From Entoloma clypeatum (lineage: Eukaryota > Basidiomycota > Agaricomycetes > Agaricales > Entolomataceae), in the NCBI GenBank assembly GCA_963565915.1, contig OY751485.1, forward strand, positions 1,612,001-1,676,000: a stretch of 64,000 nucleotides of DNA, written 5' to 3'. Of this stretch, positions 1-10,705 are shown piece by piece; the first letter of the stretch is position 1, and each line of letters begins with the position of its first letter. The position numbers and the translations under genes are program-made. The notes under the pieces were generated by a model that worked only from the letters and a program-made list of their open reading frames with translations, was not told where the DNA came from and did no database searches.

Positions 1-500
1 GAGCTCCTAGTGCATCCACCAACGGTGAGATATCCTGATAAAGCCAGTGATAGAAACGCGTGCGCACCTCGAAGCTGAACCCCGAAAACACGGGTATCGC
101 CGTGATAATATTGTATACATCTGCCTCATGCGTTGTCGTGAAAAACCCTTGCGCGTCAGGCAGCTCCGCTGGGTTAGCAGGTCGCGTCGGTGCCGATGAT
201 GATGATGCTGATGATAATGATAGGGGCAATGTGCCAGACGTGGATTGCTCAGGAACTGGTTTGAACAACGGCGGTAGATGCAGCACACGGCGCTGATTTT
301 CATCGGTAGGTTGCTGTGGACATGGAGGAGGCGGTCGGCTAGTTGTGGAAAAGGATTTCAGGTAATCTTCGATGCGGACCTCCTGTTCTTGAGCGGTGAA
401 ACGGGAAACGTAGGAGACAAATAGGACCAACCTCGAAACTCTTTCCTGGAACATCGTGCACGGCCGCTGCGATGCTCATGAACGAGTAGCCTGTGGCCAT
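1..500 (-). CDS. Partial gene with repeated GLEBS-like motifs (runs off left edge)
   Basis: Proposed exons: complement(<1..6, 68..382, 432..500), introns 49 and 61 nt. The start is the ATG at 500-498, giving MATGYSFMSIAAAVHDVPGK. Each intron falls between the two glutamates of an S-F-E|E motif: first S-F-E|E-V-R-I-E-D-Y, then I-T-A-I-P-V-F...S-F-E|E-L at the window edge. Both resemble the GLEBS motif of Nup98 (ITAM...SLEELRLEDY), which binds Rae1 in nucleoporins and Bub3 in checkpoint proteins. Between them is a Pro/Ser-rich spacer (RPPPPCPQQP..., LPPLFKP). The gene at 20263-21079 shares the motif and the intron position. The remainder lies outside the window. A retroposed element is inserted just upstream of the start. 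A true nucleoporin role is inferred from the motif only. Confidence 0.6.
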
Positions 501-506
501 CGCGGT

Positions 507-2220
507 AAATAAAGTTCAACTTTTTTATTTTTATTTTTTTTATTTTTTATTTAAAAACCTCAATTTATATACCGGCGCCCGATCGCAGTCCGGTCTGCAC
601 TAGGTACAAGGGGTAACCACTACTGCTAAGCAGGGACCGCGGTATGAGTAGCATGGTAGAGTAAGGCCCTCTGGGGACGGCCTATGTGCGTATCCGATAA
701 GTAAAGGATAGAGATGGACACTGAAACGTCCGTGAAAGGATATTGAGACAGCGTGTTGTAGGTGGTGTGTTGTATATAGAAAAGTAGGACAAAACGAAAA
801 CCAGAAAGAGAGATGTACGGGGGTGTTAGCCCATTCCTTATACATGAAAGAAAGAAAAAGACTTCAGACGGAAGGGGACGAGAACGTTTGCCATGTAATC
901 ATTGGGATCCCATCGGCGGCCCATCGGATCAGCAGGAGCGTGACCTTGGACAGGCCGGACGAGCGGGAGGGAAGGGGAACAGAGGGGGCGGGTTGAGGCG
1001 CAGCCTTTGGGTTGAGGTTCTTCAAGAACGTGGGAAGAAAGGAGGGCCGTGGTTGCGGCAATCCTGGCGGGGGTCCCATGTAGGGGAAGAAAGGGGGAGA
1101 GGGAGGGCGTGGAGAGTGCATCCTGGGGGGGAAAGACGGAAGCAAAGGGGAGAAAGCCTTCCGGGGAGGGGGAGGTGGGCCGCCGCATTTGGGGGCAGAC
1201 GCACAAGGGGGCTCAGGACTCAAGGGTCTTGAAGAGCAGGGGATAGGTGCCGGTTTGGATGGCAGGGGGTGGGGCGATCTGGGTGGAGACTGACGATGTC
1301 TCTTGCCAGAGGGAGGGGGTCGCCATTCGTGAGCTGATGGAGGAGCCACTGAAGGCCCTTTCAGGACAGGAACAGGGAGGGGAGAGGGGGCACGAGAGGG
1401 TGCGGGGGAAGTGGAGGCCACAGAGGCGTAGGAGCGTGTGGGAGATGAAGGCGCCGGGGGAGGCGCTAGAGGTGTGGGCGTTTGTGGGTCTAGGGCTGAG
1501 GCCTGGACTGCCACAGAAGCGCAAGCACAAGGCGGCGCCTGGGAAGGCACAGAGGAAAGGGTGGGCGCTTGTAGCGGGTCTGGACCAGAGGTCTGGGCTG
1601 CTGCAGAGGCGTGGGGGGCATGAGGCGTTTGCGAGGAACATGCCTTGTGCGTGGGAGGGAGAGTCTGCGTCGAGCAGGACTGGCGGGCAGCTGGTGCTGG
1701 TGGGGGAGGGGGTGGTGAAGGCGTCTGGGTGGATGAGTTCGCCAACTGTCGGTGTTCTGTGTAATGGTCAATCCATGACGAGAAGTACTTTAGACGGTTT
1801 CGGAATGTTGGGGACAGTTCAAAAAAGGTGAAAGGGGACTCGCGAAAGTAGTAATTCACGGTGTCCATGCAGAATGAACGTTTGAGATCGCTGAGGAAAT
1901 CAGTGTGTTCTATGTTGGCAAAAACGGGGCGAACCAAGTATTTGTGGAGAGGATGATTATCTGGGAGAAGATCATTGTTACAGGGGGGAGCGCCAGGAAT
2001 GGGCACACTAGGTGCATTCTGCTGCTTGGAAGGCTTCTTGCGAGGCATGAAGGACAAGATCGTAGTATCAACGCAAGGTCAAAGACCCAGACCTGCACAG
2101 AGGATGTGTTGGATGCTACTGTGCTACTACAACCAGCACGGATCAACGAAAAGCGCGGGCGCCTAACAATCGATGGTGGTGGTTAGAGGAAGAGGGGCGG
2201 GTGAAATAAAGTTCAACTTT
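507..2220 (-). mobile_element. Retroposed element: A-rich tail, 17-bp target-site duplication, one gag-like ORF
   Basis: A perfect 17-bp direct repeat, AAATAAAGTTCAACTTT, lies at 507-523 and 2204-2220. Between the copies, read on the minus strand, are a ~150-nt leader, one long ORF (2048/2057 to 864), a ~300-nt trailer and a terminal tract of repeated TAAAAA-type runs (about 556 down to 524). A long target-site duplication plus a 3' A-rich tail is the signature of target-primed reverse transcription (LINE or LINE-mobilised retrocopy). No reverse transcriptase is present, so this copy is non-autonomous or 5'-truncated. It sits 23 bp from the start codon of the GLEBS-like gene and 70 bp upstream of the tRNA-Ala gene. 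Confidence 0.75.
864..2048 (-). CDS. Proline-rich gag/ORF1-like protein of the retroposed element
   Basis: A single uninterrupted ORF lies inside the retroposed element. The ATG at 2048 (MPRKKPSKQQN...) is favoured over an in-frame ATG three codons earlier (2057) because either leaves the same protein. The N-terminal ~100 residues are folded-looking, rich in aromatics (NDLLPDNHPLHKYLVRP, FANIEHTDFL, ELSPTFRNRLKYFSSW). The remaining ~290 residues are Pro/Ser/Ala-rich with recurring S-x-Q-T blocks. No zinc knuckle, endonuclease or RT motif is visible. The family is not recognised; an ORF1/Gag-like packaging role is inferred from context only. Alternatively it is a retrocopy of a cellular mRNA. 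Confidence 0.55.
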   Translation of the reverse strand: MPRKKPSKQQNAPSVPIPGAPPCNNDLLPDNHPLHKYLVRPVFANIEHTDFLSDLKRSFCMDTVNYYFRESPFTFFELSPTFRNRLKYFSSWIDHYTEHRQLANSSTQTPSPPPPPPAPAARQSCSTQTLPPTHKACSSQTPHAPHASAAAQTSGPDPLQAPTLSSVPSQAPPCACASVAVQASALDPQTPTPLAPPPAPSSPTRSYASVASTSPAPSRAPSPLPVPVLKGPSVAPPSAHEWRPPPSGKRHRQSPPRSPHPLPSKPAPIPCSSRPLSPEPPCASAPKCGGPPPPPRKAFSPLLPSFPPRMHSPRPPSPPFFPYMGPPPGLPQPRPSFLPTFLKNLNPKAAPQPAPSVPLPSRSSGLSKVTLLLIRWAADGIPMITWQTFSSPSV

Positions 2221-2290
2221 CGCGCAACTTCACGACTTGGCAACGGATCTTCAAGATGTCTCTATTCTTGAGGAGGTGGGCCATTTCGCG

Positions 2291-2375
2291 GGGCACATGG
2301 TGTAGTTGGTTATCACGCCCGCTTAGCATACAGAGCATTTGCGGGCGGTCCCCGGTTCAATTCCGGGTGTGTCCA
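2291..2375 (+). tRNA. tRNA-Ala(AGC) with an 11-nt intron
   Basis: The acceptor stem GGGCACA/TGTGTCC contains the G3:U70 pair that specifies alanine, followed by discriminator A. The D arm starts GTGTAGTTGGT. The anticodon stem is CCCGC/GCGGG with anticodon AGC at 2325-2327. An 11-nt intron at 2329-2339 follows position 37, the standard place. The T arm is CCCGG-TTCAATT-CCGGG. A T-rich run (2381-2388) just downstream serves as a Pol III terminator. Confidence 0.96.
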
Positions 2376-3386
2376 CATCATTTGTTTTTCACCTGTAATT
2401 TGCAAAATCAAATATTATTGAAAGCGAACATTTAAAGACATAAAAAAGTAGAAACATGGGTATATACTTGAAAGAGGTCGAGTCATCCGGTACACTATGC
2501 ACATAGAGTGGGGGAAGGTGGAGGGCATGTGTGTATTTAAGTATTTACAATGGACATGACAAAGAAGAAGGAATCGAAGAGCGATGGAAGAGAGTATGAG
2601 AAAGGCAATGGACCTTTATGTTATTGATATTGGAGACCGGTATTCGAGAGATGCAAGCAGCTGCTATAACTTCAAAGAAAGAAACATTGCCGAGGGGGTT
2701 AGAGATTTCTAGGAAAAGTAAGCACGCCAGCGTGTCGAGGGACAGACAGAAAAAAGGGATGCCACAAAACCAAAAAAGAAAGGACGAAAGCGAAGGGCAG
2801 GAAAAGAAGAGGAAGGAGAGAACAAATCAAAAAAAAAAAAATTGAACGGCAAAGGCAAAACAAATCAAAAAGTGGGGAGGGGAGAGGGAAATGAGCGTTT
2901 GGCGGGCAAGGGAAATGACGGTGAGGATATATAATTTATAGAGTCGGAACGAAAGTTAGCCCATAATGTACGTAGGGAGAGTATACGAAACTATAGTCCA
3001 TGTGGTTCTGTAGGTACTATGTATAATAACGATATATGTATCGGGGTTTTTGGTGCGCGGGCCCAGGGTACAGGGAAATAAGTTAGTGGAAATGGAGATA
3101 GGGGAGTGAAGAGAGCGAGCGATACAGTATATAAATGATAGCAGAGTTGGATATATGCAGTCGGACGGGATGGTGGCGACGGGGATGTGGGATTGATTGG
3201 ATTTGAGGAAGGAGGAAGAATTGAATGATCGAGAACCAGGGAGGACCAAGGCACGAAGCGAAAGAGAGGAGGTCGAGTGATGGAGTGACAAGGAGGAACC
3301 AGTGCGGCAGCGTAAACAGAAGTTTCAGAAGTTTGAAACGGGGGGGCGGGACAGCAGGAGAGGGAGTAAAAGCAATAATCTCGGCG
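2376..3386. other. Intergenic, purine-rich; probable 3' UTR of the Cdh1 gene
   Basis: No coding signal is seen on either strand. Positions ~2560-2900 are strongly A/G-rich on the plus strand with an A12 run near 2828. The right part probably includes the 3' UTR of the minus-strand Cdh1 gene. Confidence 0.5.
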
Positions 3387-5307
3387 TCACCGAATCAAAC
3401 GGCCGTAATCCAGCCGACTCTCCTTCCCCCTCTCGTTCTTCTCCCGCTTCGGGAAGGCGTTCCAGAACCTCAGCGTCTCGTCCCCGGCCCCGGTAACAAT
3501 AGTCTCCCCATCAGGACTCATCGCGAGATAGAGGACACGGTTGGTGTGCCCAGTGAGCGACGCGACCATGTTCAGCGTCGGGTATTTCCAAATGCAGATT
3601 TGGTTTTGTGCAGTAGTAGAGGAAAAGCCATGTGTTGAGACGAGCTCATGTGATGTTAGAGACCAGATGAGATTGCAGACCTGGTGAGAAAAAAAGAAGG
3701 GAACAAAAGAACCCTTTGGCACGAGGACGGAAAAACAGTGTACACGAGGACGAACCTGACTCCCGGTATCCAACTCATTCAACAATGTCCCATTGGCCGT
3801 GTTCCAGAACCGTATATGCTTGTCCTGCGTCCCCCCGCCAGTCGCCAACACCCCCGACACATGCGGGTCCCATGCAAGCGCCTTCACAGCAGCCGTGTGC
3901 TCATGGAACTTCCACAGCGGCGTATCACCCTGAGCAGCCCCCGCCGATGAATCCTCACTTCCTGACCCGGTACTCCTGCCCACAACAGTCGCCCTCCTCG
4001 ACCCTCTCAAATCCCAGATGCAGACCTTGTTGTCGTTCCCCCCGCTCGCAAGATTCGCCGTCCCGACCCCGCCGTCTCCGCTCCATTTCAACCCACACAC
4101 TTCCTGGCGGTGGCCGGTACACCGCCTGAACGGCCTCGTCGCCGGCTCGCGGACGTCGCGGTGGTGTACCATGCGGTCCCGCGAGCCTGAGGAGAGGACG
4201 TGGGCATTCCACGCCAGTGCACCGATGCGCTGCGAGTGTGCATGGTGGTACGTCCGCTGCAGCTGCAGCGTGCTCGCATCGTATATATGTAGTCGGCCAG
4301 AAAGTGTGCCTACTGCAAGTGTGGTACCCTAGATAGCAAACGTCAGAACAAAAAAGCCGAAAAAGTCGGGAAATAATGAGTTGAACCTTTTGCACCCACG
4401 AAACTGAACTGATGGTATCCCCGTTTTCCGCCAAATCGCACAATTTGGATACGATTGCATTATGCGCCGTCCACAAATACACGCACGATCCCAGCCCCAC
4501 ACCCAATACGTTGGTGCTCGACCAGTCGACCAAGTTGAGATAGAAATCGTCCGCTAAATCCGGTGCATCCAGCACCCTGTATGGTGTCTTACAGACACTC
4601 CGGATCTGACGCCGCGGGCTTTCGAGGAGCTGCCGGCTTTCTGCCCGAACTGGGCTCATGGAGTAAGCCTCATCGGTGGTGGTGTCGAGGCGGCGGGTGG
4701 GGGTAGCGGGATTGGATGCAGGTGAGCTGTAGGCGAAGAGACGGCGACGGGTTGGCGTTGACGGGGGTGGGACGCCAACTCCGTTAGAAGATGATGCGGA
4801 AGGGACGACGGGGCGGGTGGGGGAAATCGGGCGGTGTGGGGACGGAGGCGTGACTTCGGCGTGAAGGATAGAAGTAAAAATGGCATTAGCTTGTTCTGGA
4901 TAAGACACGCGGGGGGTTAGGGTCTATGACAGCAGGTAAAACGAGGCAGGAGTAACACCTTTGAGAGCATCCGACTCGGAGGGGATGATCCTGTTCTTTG
5001 AAGGGGTCGAAGGCCCGCCATCGTCCATAAGATGATAGGATGTGCGCATATCGCCCGCGTCCCTCGAGGGCACGAATCTGTCCCCATAGTCCCTTGTGAA
5101 TCTCGGCATCTCGATGGGCGACTCTGGCCCGCCACTGCCATCACTGGTGTTCGGCCGCGAATCCAAGGACGGCGTCGATAGAGGAGTGGGCGTCACCCCG
5201 AATATATTGTTTCCTCGTGGCCGAGTTCTCCTTGGGGTTTCTTCGTCTGCGTCGAGATGTGAGGCTCGCAGACGCTTGCCGAAGGGCGAGTTCTTGAGCC
5301 CCGACAT
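3387..5307 (-). CDS. cdh1: Cdh1/Fizzy-related activator of the anaphase-promoting complex
   Basis: Exons complement(3387..3680, 3756..4328, 4387..4895, 4959..5307); 574 aa; all phases agree. It recruits and activates APC/C ubiquitin ligase for mitotic exit and G1 arr maintenance. Visible features: a C-box D-R-F-V-P-S-R near residue 75; a Ser/Thr-Pro-rich N-terminus with likely CDK sites (TPTP, SPIE, TPSK); the Cdh1-type entry to the propeller (K-T-P-Y-R-V-L-D-A-P-D-L, then DDFYLNLVDWSS); seven WD40 blades (e.g. NKVCIWDLR, LRFWNAFP); and a C-terminal I-R tail that docks on APC3. The KTPYRVLDAPDL signature and IR tail favour Cdh1/Fzr over Cdc20. The start MSGLKNSPFGKR is chosen over an upstream in-frame ATG (5448) because family N-termini are short and basic. 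Confidence 0.93.
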
Positions 5308-6485
5308 GGTTGGCCCGGTGTTGGTGGGTTTGGTAAATTGGTAAGTTTTTCTGGTCGTTTGGCAATGGTTTGTTGAATAAAAGATGGAGCAATGGTTGAA
5401 AAAGCAGGAAGTTGGACCAAAGGTATGTTGTTGAGGGATTTCAGACAAGATATATCATGGGGACGGAGCAGAAACGGAAATACAGATCTCGACTCAACGC
5501 GTTGACCCCGTGACTCACTCGCAGCGATTACCTAAGCCCCTGTATCAAACTTGATTGTCCTGCGTTGAGTCCAGCTGAACCTCGTTCAGCACACAACCCC
5601 GCGTTCATGGACGCCTCTGCTGCTACCATCGTCACTTAGATGTATAAAAGCCTCCACTCTGAAAAAATGTCATAAAGTCTTACGATGAATCCCACGATTC
5701 AATTTAGTAGTCAATTTAAACAGCACAGGGACGACGGAAAAATATTATCTTGTCTGTCTGCCCAATCTGCCCTGACAAGCCTGCATCAGAGCATCAGAAA
5801 ACTTTCAATGGTTCCTATCATGTTCATTGTGCATTGAACCCAAAATCAACCTCGAGGCACAATTTGCTCAAGGCCACAAGGAACAAAAAAAAAAAAGAAA
5901 CAAAAACATCATATTCATTTGACCAACAACCACTACACAATGAGCTCTACTAAGATCACAGTAAAATTATCCATCAGACAAACGCTCGACTCGCTGGCTC
6001 GTCCCTCAAACGGCTTTTGCAAGCACATTCAAGAAAAAACGAACCAAACGTCCTCGAGACTCTGCAAGAAGCAGAGCCATGTTCTCAGTATAACGAGTGA
6101 GCGCGAAGGTCATCGAGTGGATATGAAGGATGCGGCATTTGTAAAAATGCGAGACTCGGTCAGTTTCTATAAAATAGATCCTGATGAGTATGTTCTGAAG
6201 AAACAAGGATGCGGAAAACCGGTTTATAAAGCTTCGTCGGGATTGGCCGAGGCGGGACGTAAAATACATTCCGGCGGGTCTCGGGTGGTCTTTACCCGAT
6301 TCTCCCTACTGACCCGGTTGACTCTCTACTCCTGTAATGGATGATAAAAACTATGTAAATCATTGCATGGGTAAAATACATTGACAATCCAGATAGTCCT
6401 CTTTCACAATAACTCCTCACCATGGCCCCAACTGTCGTATCAGATCCCTCAACCCCATCTCTTCCTCAATCTGCGACACGAAAAT
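5308..6485. other. Intergenic between Cdh1 5' end and sugar-transporter 3' end
   Basis: Contains the Cdh1 promoter and 5' UTR on the left and the transporter 3' UTR on the right. An A-run at 5887-5898 is present. The short ORFs here lack codon bias, splice partners or family resemblance; no gene is supported. Confidence 0.5.
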
Positions 6486-8939
6486 TCAGCAAAGATCGAC
6501 CAGCATCAACAGAAGGAACGGTACCTGTAGCTTCAACTGCGCATCTTCCTGGCCCACAGACGACTGAAAGACAGCATCAATCTCCTCCAGCGACACACTC
6601 GCTGTCTCGGGAACTTGATATGTGGACCAAAAGTAGGCTAGCGTGCATGAGACCGTGAAAATCATGAAAGTCGTGCTGGAAGGGGCGAGGAATGTGAGAT
6701 ACAGCTGGCAAGAAAAAAAAAATGAATTCATCGACTCACGTCGGCGAAATGTCCATCAGCACAGGCGTAACCAACCCAATCAGGACTATGTCATCCTTCA
6801 GCAGAGCGGAGTATAACGGTGTATAGGAACATCATACAATTGTTGAACCAATTGGACACGGTCGATATCGCGACACCTTTACTCCGCATAGACAGAGGAA
6901 AGACTTCGCTAGGAAGCACCCAGCCTATGGGCCCAAAGGATATACCATACGCAGCCGTGAACGTATATATCCCACTAAAAAGAAAGTATGAATTCGCTGT
7001 TCGCAAAATGCTTATCGTAGAAGAAACTGACAGGACAGCTGCCCATGCAGCGGTCGACTGCGAGGCCCAATTATGGTGGTATTGGTGGACCTATATGACG
7101 ATGAAAAAAAGAAGATCATAAAGGGAACGAGGAACTTGGGAGACATACGAGGAGAGCAATAGAGAGATGTGAACAAGCCATCACGACGCTACCACCTCTG
7201 AGCAATGGCTTCCTTCCTGAAAGGAGGTAAAAACGAGTGAGAACAAAACCGATTTTATTTGTAAGACACATACCCCATCTGTCGATGTACAGGATAGCGG
7301 GGATGACAGCAAGAAACTGAACAATTCCAATTCCTCCTGACACCATCAATGTTACAGTGTCACCACGCAAACCGATGTTCTGGACGACGGTTGGGCCGTA
7401 GTAGAGTAAGGCATTGATTCCGCTCCATTCTATGAAAGAAAACGTCAATGTTTGTCGTCAGGAGAGATTTCAAGAAAACCTTACGTTGAAAAACCATAAC
7501 GAGAACGCCGACCATCGTTCGATCACGATATTTCTCGCTGAAGAGCCGACTCCATGCTTGGATTTCATTCCGAAGGCTCCAAGGGTGCGCCTTGTGTTGT
7601 TCATTGATATCGAAATCTGGGTCACCAAGCGCTCGCTGAATCAACGCTGTCTCGACCTTCATCTCGAGAAGCTCGATCTGGCATCAACGATTTAGGGTAC
7701 GAAAGAGGGAATAGACAACTAAAGCAGAGCATACTTGCAACAGAGGGTCATCAAGTGCTTCTTGTGGTGTCCTCGATCTCAGCTTTGCGAGACTGGCCAA
7801 GGCGTCATCGTGACGTCCATGGAGAACTAACAGGCGGGGAGATGGTGGAAGGGAAAAACACCCAAGGCCGAGAATCGCTCCTGGTATGAGTTGTATCGCC
7901 AGTGGGATGCGCCATGATGCAGACGACGGAACTTGGAGAGAACAAGTCAGAAAACTCGGGATGTATTGAACTTAAAACATACTCGATCGCGTCAGGAAGC
8001 CCGTCCAAAATCCGATAACGACGCCGAGGACGATCGAGAATTGCTCAAGAGCCATGAGCGAGCCCCTGACTTCTGGCGGGCTGATTTCGGCCATGTACAA
8101 AGGAGAAAGCATGCTGATATCCTTCAACAGTCAGTGAAAATCGACGAAAACAACAGGATAAAAGCAAGATAGATACCTTAGTGCCCCGACGCCGACTCCA
8201 CCAACTGCACGACCGATAAAAATGTGGGTCAAAGACTGAGCACCGCTTTGAAACGCAGATCCAATGCAGAAGACGACTGGGGGTAAGGGCATGAGCGACC
8301 TGAAAGTTTTGTAAGGTGCTGTGTAACTCACTGCAAGCTGCAAGAATGGAATGACGACGTGAATATCTATCCGCTAGGACTCCAGCCGCCAACGCCCCAA
8401 ATAGAGCCCCAAGTTCCAAGACCGCAGCTGTCCGGCGCTTGTTATTAGTTGGGGCGCATGCTGGAAACATGAAATGAATTACTCATAATCCCTTTCTGCA
8501 GCGGCGAAATTGGCCATCGTTTGGTGAAGTCCGTCATGACCAGTACGTTCGCAATCTGTGGGGCGAACAAATGAGCAGCTGGAACCAGGAGGTGGTCGAA
8601 AGGTAACACACTTACGACTCCTTGATCATATCCGAAAGTCAACCCTCCAAGCGACGCAAAAAAAGCACACAAGAGCGCATATGAATTGTGCAGAAGCCCG
8701 GGTAACCCTTTGGGTCCGTAGCTGTACGTGTATGAATTTCCATCAGGCTCCAAGGTGAATGTTCCTCTTTTTATGTTCGAAAATGAAAGCAAAGGCTGTC
8801 GAGAGTTGTCCGGATGATCGGAAGGGTGAGGATTCGGGTTGGCACTGCGAGGGAGTGCTACATAACCGCCATGATGGCTCGTCTGTACAATAGAGCCAAG
8901 TTATAATATTTGGAGCCACAGACGAGCAAGCCTTACCAT
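6486..8939 (-). CDS. MFS sugar (hexose-type) transporter
   Basis: Fourteen phase-consistent exons: complement(6486..6675, 6740..6785, 6838..6974, 7032..7090, 7149..7216, 7274..7429, 7485..7677, 7735..7931, 7983..8113, 8177..8276, 8332..8427, 8483..8555, 8616..8882, 8937..8939); 571 aa. Proton-coupled sugar uptake at the plasma membrane is inferred from family. Visible: TM1 with G-G-L-T-F-G-Y-D-Q-G-V; the A-D-R-Y-S-R-R loop 2/3 motif; G-R-A-V-G-G-V-G-V-G in TM4; S-P-P-E-V-R-G-S-L; Q-Q-W-S-G-I-N-A-L-L-Y-Y-G-P in TM7; D-R-W-G-R-K loop 8/9 motif; P-S-E-V-F-P-L-S-M-R-S-K-G; and a C-terminal P-E-T-A-S-V-S-L-E-E-I-D. Unusual: the first coding exon is predicted to hold only the ATG codon. The substrate cannot be told. 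Confidence 0.92.
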
Positions 8940-9237
8940 GAGGAATTGGAACCTTGCTGTTCAATGGAGACAACCCGCTTGTCCGTCTCGTGCAATGGCT
9001 GGTGCAATGCCAAACAATGACCGTGTCTCGTTTTCTCCCCCCGTCTCGGAGAAGGCTTCGTTGATCTGAGGGCGCTGGCTTCTGAGAAGACTGAGTCAGG
9101 ATAGGATGGTATGTAAGACCTCAATACCTCGCCATCCCGACCCTCGATGTTGATGCGACCAGACGTTGCATACTTATGTATATACTGTATTGATCCCGAA
9201 TACAAGTGCAATTCAATCATACATACTGCTCTCTTTT

Positions 9238-10197
9238 CTATGCTTCGACCTTGACCTTGAGAATTGACTTGGCCTGGACCATTGTCTCCTTATCTGCAAC
9301 ATACATATGGACCTCGTAATCACCCACAGCCTGGGTAATGAAAAGAAACTCCATAGCACGTGCTTCCCCGCCTTTCCCACTACCTGGCTTTCCCTCAAGA
9401 TATCTGTCATATAAGACCCCACTCGTGTCAGAACTTCCACCTGCCGCCGCAATCTCCCAATCAACTGAGAGGGTCACAGAGAAGCGCGTGTTGATGCCCT
9501 TGATTGTGATAACTGTTGCATTGGCATCGTTGAGAGTGATGTTCCCAACTTCTATTGATTGCCTGTGAATACTCGGGACGTTGGGGACCATGGCATCGCA
9601 CCAAGCTTTCTTCAAAAAGAAGAGAGCATAGGGCTCTAGTGCAGCACTGGAAGACATACCCCTGATGTCCACGAACACATTTCCGGCTGCGACGAGAACC
9701 CTCCCAGCCTTGCAGTCATCAGCATGCTGGATCGACATTCCGAAGTCTTTCAATTTGCGCGACTTCCAGAGACCATCACGCTGTGTGCTCGTAACAACGG
9801 AGTGGATGTGATACCGCACGATGGCAGCTGATTCTTCGGCATTGAAAACTCCATCCTTGGTCGTTGCTGAAGCCACAACAACGTGCCCGGTGATCCTTTG
9901 ATAGAGGGGGTTTGGGTAAATTGGGTTGTAAATGACCCAATAACCATGTGTTTGAGCCTCGCTGACTGTGATCCGAGGCTTTGGCTCAAGCTTCCATCCA
10001 CGGAGGGTGTCGATGTCTTCAAGCCAAATGGGGAGGGCAACCCAGTTTCTATATGATCCAGGGCTCGCAGCGACATCGTCGATAAGTGAAGAAAGGGCGG
10101 CCGGAATAGGGGCCAGAGAGTGCAGCCCTGTGGTTCTCCCGTTGATTCCAGTGAGACCGGTTGCCACTTGGATTGTGCCCTGGCGTCGTCGATTCAT
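9238..10197 (-). CDS. Unrecognised 319-aa protein, intronless
   Basis: A single long ORF starting MNRRRQGTIQVATGLTG and ending ILKVKVEA. No signal peptide or transmembrane helix is seen. Balanced composition and alternating hydrophobic strands, especially in the C-terminal 130 residues (VIKG-type beta pattern: IEVGNITL, ATVITIKGI, FSVTLSVDWEI, DYEVHMYV), suggest a beta-rich C-terminal fold. The middle contains AEESAAIVRYHIHSVV. I do not recognise the family. Being intronless among multi-exon neighbours is unusual. It lies on the same strand as the sugar transporter and the BRCT gene, with no evidence of co-function. Confidence 0.7.
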   Translation of the reverse strand: MNRRRQGTIQVATGLTGINGRTTGLHSLAPIPAALSSLIDDVAASPGSYRNWVALPIWLEDIDTLRGWKLEPKPRITVSEAQTHGYWVIYNPIYPNPLYQRITGHVVVASATTKDGVFNAEESAAIVRYHIHSVVTSTQRDGLWKSRKLKDFGMSIQHADDCKAGRVLVAAGNVFVDIRGMSSSAALEPYALFFLKKAWCDAMVPNVPSIHRQSIEVGNITLNDANATVITIKGINTRFSVTLSVDWEIAAAGGSSDTSGVLYDRYLEGKPGSGKGGEARAMEFLFITQAVGDYEVHMYVADKETMVQAKSILKVKVEA

Positions 10198-10705
10198 ATC
10201 AGAAGGCTGAAAATGTGGCTGTCTTCGTGGTAGCGAGAGGTATGCCCTGTCTCATAAGTACAAGTCACTCCAAAGTCACTCGCACCTACCCCTGAAGGTA
10301 TCCCCACCACCATCCCATCCACTCCCGTGGCCTGGTCCCTCTTTCACCGCCATACATCTCGCTACGTCATACCATTGCCAGGATCTCTCGCACGGCGCTC
10401 ACCTCTCGTGCTTTGTCGAACCTGGATGTACTCGTCCAACGGAAGTTCATCCCGAGGTATGTATTTCCCTTAAATCGTGGTTATATGCGGTCCAGTACGG
10501 TTAGCTTCACATGGTACATATCGTAAACTATCTGTAGAAGATTCGAAGTGCTACCATCTACAAGAATGACTCGGTCGATGCCAAAGACTGTAGATAAATG
10601 AGTATATTGGATACATGAAAGATACAAGACATTAATCAGAAAGAGAACATTGACATCCAAGAAGAAATAAAATCATCGAATTCATCCTCCCTTCAACCCC
10701 ATAAA
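10198..10705. other. Intergenic, no gene seen
   Basis: Separates the end of the BRCT gene from the start of the 319-aa gene, both on the minus strand. It holds the promoter of the latter and the 3' UTR of the former; no ORF or RNA is supported. Confidence 0.5.

Noticed and set aside
2618..2845. Lys/Glu-rich ORF after the tRNA
   Set aside because: Arises from a purine-rich low-complexity stretch.
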